Shown here: one piece after another, positions 5,107-10,606 of the stretch
Layout: each line of letters opens with the position of its first letter
How positions within the stretch are numbered: the first letter of the stretch is position 1
DNA from: Syntrophomonadaceae bacterium
Lineage (GTDB): Bacteria > Bacillota > Syntrophomonadia > Syntrophomonadales > Syntrophomonadaceae
Assembly: GCA_028698695.1 (NCBI GenBank)
Contig: JAQVWB010000050.1
Coordinates: forward strand, 1-10,606
Reading direction: 5' to 3'
Length of the DNA: 10,606 bases
Translations under genes and position numbers: made by a program
The notes under the pieces: model-generated
The model's database searches: none
What the model was told of the DNA's origin: nothing
The model's input: only the letters and a program-made list of their open reading frames with translations

Positions 5107-6036
5107 ATGGAAAACCTGCTTAAAAAATATAAAGCCATGGAACCAATTAAGCGAGATGATGTTTTTGACCGTGAAGATTTTCTCTACCAGATAAAGTGGG
5201 ATGGAGTACGAATTCTGGCCGGAATGGCAGACTCAACCGTATCCTTAATAAACAAAAGGGGCAACTCTAGAACCGTCCAGTTTCCCGAACTACAAACTCT
5301 CCCCGGACTCGTTGCTGCCGACAGCGCCATATTGGATGGAGAAATCGTGGTATTACGCGATGGCAAACCCAGCTTTCCGGCAGTTATGCAAAGGGACCGA
5401 ACCACAAATCCGGCAGCAATTAATATGCTCACTGGAACGCTGCCGCTTGTCTACATGGTATTTGATATTTTGTATCTGAATGGCGAAGACTTAAGAAACC
5501 AACCTCTGTCAAAACGTATCGATTTGCTGCCACAATTATTTACCGACCAGGATTATCTGTTCCAGGTACAAAGTTTTCCTGAGGGAAGCACTCTTTTTGA
5601 AGCGGTAAAAAATGCTGATCTGGAAGGTATCGTAGCCAAGCGTAAAAACAGCTTATACAGGCCGGGCAAACAGCATGAGGATTGGTACAAAATAAAATGT
5701 TTGCGCCATCAGAATTGCCTGGTTGGAGGCTATACTTTACGTGGGCAGCAGGTAAACTCTCTGCTGCTGGGTGTATTAAGGGAGGGTAAACTGAGTTTTG
5801 CCGGTAAAGCAGCCAATGGTCTGAATACCGGACAATGGCAAGTGCTTTCCCGGGAACTGCCCGGCCTTAGAATACGCCAATCTCCGTTTGCCGACTCCAA
5901 CCCCCCCAATGCTTGTTTCATTAAGCCCCAATTGGCGGTGCAGGTTGAATTCCTGGAGTGGACCGATTCCCTGCAGTTCCGTTTTCCGGTTATAAAATCA
6001 TTTATAAATGCTGCTGCATCAGATTGCAGTGTATAA
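5107..6036 (+). CDS. ligD: Stand-alone LigD-type ATP-dependent DNA ligase
   Basis: This protein seals DNA nicks and breaks using ATP and is expected to act with Ku in end joining. Nucleotidyltransferase motifs are in order: KWDGVR at 30-35 with Lys30 as the adenylated residue, KRGN at 50-53, LDGE at 76-79, MVFDILYLNG at 117-126, EGIVAK at 173-178 and WYKIK at 193-197. An OB-fold domain follows (about 200-300). Its 309 residues are about the size of the ligase domain alone. Unlike the Bacillus LigD protein (ligase fused to polymerase) it ends here, and the polymerase is the next gene. The ATG comes one base after the ku stop and has no strong ribosome site, so its translation is probably coupled to ku. 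No 3'-phosphoesterase domain is attached. Confidence 0.95.
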   Translation: MENLLKKYKAMEPIKRDDVFDREDFLYQIKWDGVRILAGMADSTVSLINKRGNSRTVQFPELQTLPGLVAADSAILDGEIVVLRDGKPSFPAVMQRDRTTNPAAINMLTGTLPLVYMVFDILYLNGEDLRNQPLSKRIDLLPQLFTDQDYLFQVQSFPEGSTLFEAVKNADLEGIVAKRKNSLYRPGKQHEDWYKIKCLRHQNCLVGGYTLRGQQVNSLLLGVLREGKLSFAGKAANGLNTGQWQVLSRELPGLRIRQSPFADSNPPNACFIKPQLAVQVEFLEWTDSLQFRFPVIKSFINAAASDCSV

Positions 6037-6050
6037 GGAGGAAAATTGAA

Positions 6051-6956
6051 ATGGCACACGCAGGAACTCTGGAAATTGCCGGACAGGAGATAGCGCTCAG
6101 CAATCTTGATAAAGTGCTTTGGCCTGAAACCGGTTATACCAAAGGAGACCTGATTGATTACTATATTGCTGTCTTTCCGTTTATAACCCGGCATCTCAAT
6201 CAACGTCCGCTGGTATTTACCCGTTATCCAAACGGGATTCATGAAAAATCATTTTATCAGAAAAATGCTCCGGAAAACCTTCCTGATTGGATAAAAACCT
6301 TTCCCTGGGCTGACAGCAAAGGTAATACCAAAAATTATATCCTTGCAAATTCCGCTGCTGATCTGGCCTGGCTGGCTAATCTGGCTTGTATTGAAATTCA
6401 TCCCTGGCTGTCACCAATCAACCATATTGAATATCCTGATTTTATAGTATTTGACCTTGATCCCAGCGAACATAACTCTTGGGAAGAAATCGTTACTGTG
6501 GCCAATCTTATCAAACAGATAATGGATCGGCTTGACCTTGAAGTATACACTAAAACATCGGGGTCAATGGGTCTGCATATATATCTACCCGTTGCAGGTC
6601 GTTATACTTACTCCCAGGTGCGTAACTTCGGACAGGCAATCGCCGCCATGATATGCAAAACAGTCCCGGATATTGCTACTGTTCAAAGATCCGTACAACA
6701 AAGAGGACCGCGCATCTACATTGATTACTTGCAAAACGGGCTGGGCAAAACCGTTTGTGCCCCTTACAGTGTGCGTCCCAGTCCTGCCGCCACGGTTTCG
6801 GCCCCGATTAAATGGCAGGAACTAAGCTCCATAAGGCCAACCCGGTTTACGATTAAAACCATGCCGGAACGCCTTTGGCAGCATGGTGACCTGTTCAGTG
6901 AAGTATTAAGCAACCATCAGGAATTGGAAAGGGCTATAAAGTCTCTGGGTATTTAA
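6051..6956 (+). CDS. ligD: Stand-alone LigD-type primase-polymerase (AEP family) of end joining
   Basis: LigD polymerases of the archaeo-eukaryotic primase family fill gaps at broken ends, prefer ribonucleotides and can bridge ends. The 301-residue protein carries the catalytic DLD motif (D135, D137 in FIVFDLDPSE), the phosphate-binding KTSGSMGLHIYLP segment (168-180) and the third metal-binding Asp in RIYIDYLQN (D225). It is the full length of a LigD polymerase domain. The start at 6051 is chosen because AAGGAGG lies 9 bases upstream, overlapping the ligase stop. The frame stays open further upstream inside the ligase gene, but that stretch is not like the family. As the third gene of ku-lig-pol, it supplies the activity fused to the ligase in Bacillus. 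Its stop overlaps that of the opposing cyclase gene. Confidence 0.95.
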   Translation: MAHAGTLEIAGQEIALSNLDKVLWPETGYTKGDLIDYYIAVFPFITRHLNQRPLVFTRYPNGIHEKSFYQKNAPENLPDWIKTFPWADSKGNTKNYILANSAADLAWLANLACIEIHPWLSPINHIEYPDFIVFDLDPSEHNSWEEIVTVANLIKQIMDRLDLEVYTKTSGSMGLHIYLPVAGRYTYSQVRNFGQAIAAMICKTVPDIATVQRSVQQRGPRIYIDYLQNGLGKTVCAPYSVRPSPAATVSAPIKWQELSSIRPTRFTIKTMPERLWQHGDLFSEVLSNHQELERAIKSLGI

Positions 6957-7858
6957 TAGATTTCCATACGGTTACGTCCATTTTGTTTAGCCTTGTACAG
7001 AGCATTATCAGCTTGCTGAACCAGGCTGCTGACATTAGTTTGCTCCCCGGTTTTAAAACAGGTCAATCCCAAACTAATAGTGACTGCAATATTGTTATCC
7101 TGAAACTTTATAGCCTGTTGTTCAATATTGTTCAGAATACGCCGCCCAATCTGCAATGCTTCTTCCTCTGAACATCCGGGCAGTACCAGCAGAAATTCTT
7201 CTCCTCCATAACGGCCTGCCGCATCATATAGACGAATATTATTTTTAATCCTTTGTGCTACTTCTACCAGTACTGCATCCCCAGCCACATGTCCATAGGT
7301 ATCATTTACTTTTTTAAAATGATCAAGATCTCCCATTATTATGGCCAGATCACTATTCTGACGGCAGGAGCGTTCCAATTCCTGTTCCAAAATCCGCAGT
7401 ATTTCACCATGATTAAGAATCCCGGTCAGCGGATCATGCTGAGCCTGATAACGCTGTAATTCCAGAGCCTCTTGCAATGATTGCTGTAATTCCAGAATCC
7501 GTGCCCCTATGCGCAACCGCACCTCCAACTCCTGAGGCATAAACGGCTTGGTAATATAATCATCGGCTCCGGCATTTAATCCATCTACAATATCCTCTTT
7601 GCTATCACGACTGGTCAGCAGGATAATGTAATGATAGCTGCTCTCACTTTTTTCACGCAGACATCGACACAATTCCGGACCATCCATACCGGGCATCATC
7701 CAATCTGCCAATACCAGACGCGGCGCATCATCTTCCTGCAGTATTTGCCAGGCCTGGTCACCATCTGCAGCCTCGACGGCCTCAAAACCCCATTTAACTA
7801 ACAGGGCCCTTACCACCTTGCGGGATATTTGATCATCGTCAGCTATCAACACTTTCAT
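6953..7858 (-). CDS. Response regulator with diguanylate cyclase output (REC-GGDEF)
   Basis: This 301-residue cytoplasmic protein makes cyclic di-GMP from two GTP when activated. The receiver domain (about 1-118) has the acidic cluster D7-D9, phospho-acceptor Asp52 (ADWMMPGMDG), Thr82 and Lys104. A short helical linker (119-140) leads to a GGDEF domain with MGDLDHFKKVND (175-186) and an intact GGEEF active site (218-222). An RxxD inhibitory site (R209-D212) sits exactly five residues before it, so product feedback inhibition is expected. The ATG at 7858 has GGGAGG seven bases upstream. It lies 73 bp after the hybrid kinase gene on the same strand, so this kinase is the likely phosphoryl donor. 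It converges with the polymerase gene. Confidence 0.96.
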   Translation of the reverse strand: MKVLIADDDQISRKVVRALLVKWGFEAVEAADGDQAWQILQEDDAPRLVLADWMMPGMDGPELCRCLREKSESSYHYIILLTSRDSKEDIVDGLNAGADDYITKPFMPQELEVRLRIGARILELQQSLQEALELQRYQAQHDPLTGILNHGEILRILEQELERSCRQNSDLAIIMGDLDHFKKVNDTYGHVAGDAVLVEVAQRIKNNIRLYDAAGRYGGEEFLLVLPGCSEEEALQIGRRILNNIEQQAIKFQDNNIAVTISLGLTCFKTGEQTNVSSLVQQADNALYKAKQNGRNRMEIY

Positions 7859-7887
7859 ATGTTAGCCTCCCATCCCGGTTCTATCAT
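7855..7887 (-). CDS. Candidate 10-codon mini-ORF coupled to the cyclase start
   Basis: The minus strand reads a 10-codon frame (MIEPGWEANI) whose TGA overlaps the cyclase ATG as ATGA. Its own ATG overlaps the stop of the preceding mini-ORF as TAATG. A GGAGG lies upstream but only 3 bases from the ATG, which is too close for efficient initiation, so re-initiation would be needed. The peptide resembles nothing I know. It may be a chance frame. Confidence 0.25.
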   Translation of the reverse strand: MIEPGWEANI

Positions 7888-7910
7888 TAACCTCCATACC
7901 CGAAGGACAT
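7887..7910 (-). CDS. Candidate 7-codon leader mini-ORF between kinase and cyclase genes
   Basis: A 7-codon frame (MSFGYGG, TAA stop) has GGGAGG five bases before its ATG, a better ribosome site than many real genes. It starts 21 bp after the kinase stop and its TAA overlaps the ATG of a second mini-ORF that in turn overlaps the cyclase start. It could relay ribosomes from the kinase to the cyclase. No protein evidence can be had from sequence, so it is listed as a candidate only. Confidence 0.25.
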   Translation of the reverse strand: MSFGYGG

Positions 7911-7931
7911 GTACGCCTCCCGCCTTACACC

Positions 7932-10583
7932 TTACCCCTCACTCCATCTATCAAGCATCTCACTAATTATTGCCAGGATATCCAAGCAGGCCTGGTCATC
8001 AAGGGCAGCTGCCTGCTGATCCAGATTAAAAAACTGTTCATACAACTCCTGCAGACGCAAAGTACCGGCAGAGCCTTTCTGCTGATGAGCCAGACTCTTT
8101 AAAACGGTAAAATCACCGTTATTTAAAGCTTTTTTCATCTGCTCCATTGTTTCCGGCAGTTTGGACCATAATTGCTCATATAACTCCCGGCAGTCTTCTT
8201 CCTCCAGACCACTATCCTGTATAAATATTTGCATAGCTTTTTCCAGCATATCCGGTAACTGTTCAGCATTTTTCTCTTTATCAGCCGTATAGCGTTCAAT
8301 AATATCAAGCAGCAACTTAAAATCGACCGGTTTGCTGATATAATCATCCATCCCTGCCTGTAAGCATTTTTCCCGGTCGCCTTCCATGGCATTGGCGGTC
8401 ATGGCCACAATCGGAGTATGTCGTTTGCCGCCTTCCCAATCCCGTATACGCCTGGTTGTCTCATAACCATCCATATCCGGAATCTGACAATCCATAAAAA
8501 TAAGATCGTAATCTTTTTCCTGTACGGCTTTTAGAGCTTCCAAACCACTGGCGGCAATATCACAAAACATATTATACTTGGCCAGCATCTTAACAATAAT
8601 CTTCTGGTTCATTTCATTATCTTCCACCAGTAAAAACCTGTTTGGAACAGGTACGGGGTTTTCTCTGGAAGTATAGCGGGTTACTATGGAATCCTGAACT
8701 GCTTCTTCCTTTAATCCCAGAACAATGGCTACACAGTCCAGCAGTTCATTTCTTTTCACCGGTTTAGTTAAATAACCAGTAAACCCACATGCGCTGGCAA
8801 AATCAATATCTCCCCGTTGGGCGATGGAAGTCAGCATAATTAATCGGATTTCCCTTGAAGAAGGTATTGCCTGCAGAGCCATGGCCAGGTCGCAACCAGT
8901 CATACCCGGCATTTGAAAATCAATTATAGCTGCATCAAATTGTTTCCCGGATGCAGATGCCAATATCATATTGACTGCTTTTTCCCCTTCGTCACACTCC
9001 TCAATCTGACACCCGCTTTCTTCCAGATAAGCACGGATAATTTTTCGATTACTGGCATTATCATCAACTACCAATATTCGCCTGCCTGTAAGTTGGGCGT
9101 ATTCATAAGTATCCACACACAGTTCATCAACAGGTCTGAATCTGGCCGTAAAACTAAATTTGGAACCTTTGCCCAACTTGCTCTCTACAGATATCTCACC
9201 TTCCATTAGATGCACCAGTTCGTTGGTAATCGACAGTCCCAGACCGGTGCCTCCGTATTTACGTGTAGCGGAATCATCCACCTGTGAAAAAGGAGTAAAC
9301 AGCTTATGCATATCAACTTCAGCTATACCAATTCCAGTATCGCTCACTTCAAATAGAATTTCGACTTGTTTTGCATCAGCCTGCAACATCTCAACTGTAA
9401 CCAGAATTTCACCTTGATGTGTAAACTTAACTGCATTGCTCATTAAATTATTCAAAACCTGCCTCAACCGTGCCGGGTCTCCTATCAGTACTTCCGGCAC
9501 ATTGGATTTAATAAGCATATTAAGCTCCAGACCCTTTTCCCTGGCCCGGGGTGACTGCAAAGACACTGCATCTTCTACTGCACTTCTCAGCCGGAATGGT
9601 ATCTCTTCCATTCTGAGTTTACCAGCTTCAATTCTGGAAAAATCCAGAATATCATTAATGAGATAAAGCAACACTTCCGAAGCCGACTGAGCCTCCTGCA
9701 CATAATCCAGTTGTTCAGCAGAAAGTACGCTTTCATTTAACAAGCTCAAAAAGCCTATTATTCCATTCATCGGAGTTCGAATTTCATGAGACATATTAGC
9801 CAGGAAAGCTGATTTTGCCTTGTTGGCAGCTTCAGCAGCCTCTTTGGCCTTGGCCAGTTTCATTTCCATCTTGCTGCGCTCGATGGCCTCAGCAATACTA
9901 ATACTGAATGCTTTTAAGATGGAAAACTCATCTTCGCTCCATACTCTCTCGGTTTTATACTCATCAAAACCAATATAACCCCAGAAGATTCCTTCAACAT
10001 AAATTGGTAATACCAGTATGGACATTATCCCCTGTTCTTTCAAAAGTTCTTTATCCGGTCCCTCTTTAAAATCCTTAACTAATCCCCTGATAACCTGCCC
10101 CTTTATCAAAGGATCCAGAAATCCCTTAACTGCTTCAAAGGGGATATTTTGCAGCTCCGGATTCTCAATTTGAGGTTTAGTGACTCCCGAGTTCCACTCC
10201 ATTTTTTGACTGGTATATGACTGTCCGTCTTCATAATGGTTTTCAAACAAATACACCCGGTCCACTCCGGTAGCCTCTCCCAGCAATACCAGACATTTAT
10301 TAATCGCATCATAAAAATCGCTGTTTACCAGTAATTCATTAGTAGCAGCCGAAATATTGGTCAGTATCTTCTCTTTAAACATTAACTGCTTCTGAACACT
10401 TTTTCTTTTAGTGATATCACGGGTTACTCCAATTAATCCCATTACTTCTCCGTGCTCATTATAAAAGGGGGTTTTTACCGTCTCCACCTCCATCAATGAG
10501 CCATCCGCCAAGGTAATAGTCTCCTCGTTTATACAAGTCTCATTGGCCATCAGCATTTCGCTATCTTTATTGACAAAAAATCT
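7932..10583 (-). CDS. Hybrid histidine kinase PAS-GAF-HisKA-HATPase-REC-REC-HPt, N-terminus missing
   Basis: This is a multi-step phosphorelay sensor of the BarA/GacS kind, cut at the contig end. Counting from the first genuine visible residue (883 in all): the C-terminal half of a PAS-PAC domain (about 1-62, ending GLIGVTRDITKRK), a GAF domain (about 75-240), a helical linker, HisKA with phospho-acceptor His266 in MSHEIRTPMNG, and HATPase_c (N383, DTGIGI 415-420, GGTGLGLSI 444-452). Two receivers follow, with Asp555 and Asp698 as phospho-acceptors and Lys607 and Lys751, then an HPt domain with His833 in AHQQKGSAG. All relay residues are intact. No membrane segment is visible, but the missing N-terminus could hold one. 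The six or so residues readable beyond 10583 come from adapter sequence and should not be counted. It precedes the REC-GGDEF gene, its likely target. Confidence 0.94.
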   Translation of the reverse strand, partial: RFFVNKDSEMLMANETCINEETITLADGSLMEVETVKTPFYNEHGEVMGLIGVTRDITKRKSVQKQLMFKEKILTNISAATNELLVNSDFYDAINKCLVLLGEATGVDRVYLFENHYEDGQSYTSQKMEWNSGVTKPQIENPELQNIPFEAVKGFLDPLIKGQVIRGLVKDFKEGPDKELLKEQGIMSILVLPIYVEGIFWGYIGFDEYKTERVWSEDEFSILKAFSISIAEAIERSKMEMKLAKAKEAAEAANKAKSAFLANMSHEIRTPMNGIIGFLSLLNESVLSAEQLDYVQEAQSASEVLLYLINDILDFSRIEAGKLRMEEIPFRLRSAVEDAVSLQSPRAREKGLELNMLIKSNVPEVLIGDPARLRQVLNNLMSNAVKFTHQGEILVTVEMLQADAKQVEILFEVSDTGIGIAEVDMHKLFTPFSQVDDSATRKYGGTGLGLSITNELVHLMEGEISVESKLGKGSKFSFTARFRPVDELCVDTYEYAQLTGRRILVVDDNASNRKIIRAYLEESGCQIEECDEGEKAVNMILASASGKQFDAAIIDFQMPGMTGCDLAMALQAIPSSREIRLIMLTSIAQRGDIDFASACGFTGYLTKPVKRNELLDCVAIVLGLKEEAVQDSIVTRYTSRENPVPVPNRFLLVEDNEMNQKIIVKMLAKYNMFCDIAASGLEALKAVQEKDYDLIFMDCQIPDMDGYETTRRIRDWEGGKRHTPIVAMTANAMEGDREKCLQAGMDDYISKPVDFKLLLDIIERYTADKEKNAEQLPDMLEKAMQIFIQDSGLEEEDCRELYEQLWSKLPETMEQMKKALNNGDFTVLKSLAHQQKGSAGTLRLQELYEQFFNLDQQAAALDDQACLDILAIISEMLDRWSEG

Positions 10584-10606
10584 AGATCGGCAGAGCAACA
10601 CGTCTA
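10584..10606 (+). other. Illumina TruSeq adapter remnant at the contig end
   Basis: The last 23 bases align to the TruSeq read adapter AGATCGGAAGAGCACACGTCT with one substitution (C for A at 10591) and one inserted A (10597). The final base also differs from the adapter. A match this long over a synthetic sequence at the exact end of a contig is best explained by an untrimmed read. The bases are not genomic and create a false GTG start for the kinase frame. Confidence 0.9.

Noticed and set aside
5958..6050. An earlier ATG extending the polymerase by 31 residues
   Set aside because: The extension is Cys/Arg-rich, unlike the family, and is encoded out of frame within the ligase gene. The ATG at 6051 has AAGGAGG nine bases upstream.
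5730..6242. A 170-codon minus-strand open frame across the ligase-polymerase junction
   Set aside because: It lies antisense to two strongly supported genes, has no recognisable domain and no good ribosome site. Its openness is a by-product of the codons on the other strand.
1..10606. CRISPR arrays, insertion sequences, integrases, tRNA or rRNA genes
   Set aside because: No regularly spaced repeats, transposase-like proteins, or recognisable RNA gene sequences were seen on either strand.

Overview
The window looks like a contig end from an anaerobic, low-to-mid-GC Firmicute, probably a Clostridia or Syntrophomonadia-type lineage. The evidence is the strong GGAGG ribosome sites, a tungsten-type aldehyde:ferredoxin oxidoreductase, a YnzC/DUF896 protein, a sigma-54 promoter and a Bacillus-like ku-lig-pol gene order. 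The family-level assignment is only inference. The last ~23 bases (10584-10606) closely match Illumina TruSeq adapter, so the right edge is an untrimmed contig end.

Left part (1-4087, all genes on the minus strand). A two-gene aldehyde oxidoreductase operon (a 4x[4Fe-4S] polyferredoxin, then AOR) is preceded by a textbook sigma-54 -24/-12 promoter. Upstream of that promoter lie a terminator and several TGTnAC repeats that could be activator sites. Before this sits a separate minus-strand operon: a DUF896 protein with a His/Cys-rich tail, a MoaD/ThiS-like sulfur carrier ending in GG, and a ThiF/MoeB-like E1 enzyme. The E1 and carrier pair probably serves pterin cofactor or sulfur-transfer chemistry for the AOR. 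This is inferred from proximity and family.

Middle (4088-6956, plus strand). A compact divergent promoter region separates the cofactor operon from a non-homologous end-joining operon: ku, a stand-alone ATP-dependent DNA ligase, and a stand-alone LigD-type primase-polymerase. The ligase and polymerase that form one LigD protein in Bacillus are separate genes here, and no phosphoesterase domain is visible. Ku and ligase are one base apart.

Right part (6953-10583, minus strand). A large hybrid histidine kinase (PAS-GAF-HisKA-HATPase-REC-REC-HPt, N-terminus cut by the contig end) is followed by a REC-GGDEF diguanylate cyclase. They probably form a phosphorelay that controls c-di-GMP. The 73-bp gap between them holds two tiny reading frames chained by TAATG and ATGA overlaps into the cyclase start. 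The cyclase and polymerase genes converge and overlap at their stop codons.

No tRNA, rRNA, CRISPR array, insertion sequence or phage gene was seen. The most interesting signals are the sigma-54 control of the AOR operon, the metal-binding tail on the DUF896 protein in a cofactor-maturation operon, and the mini-ORF cascade ahead of the cyclase.
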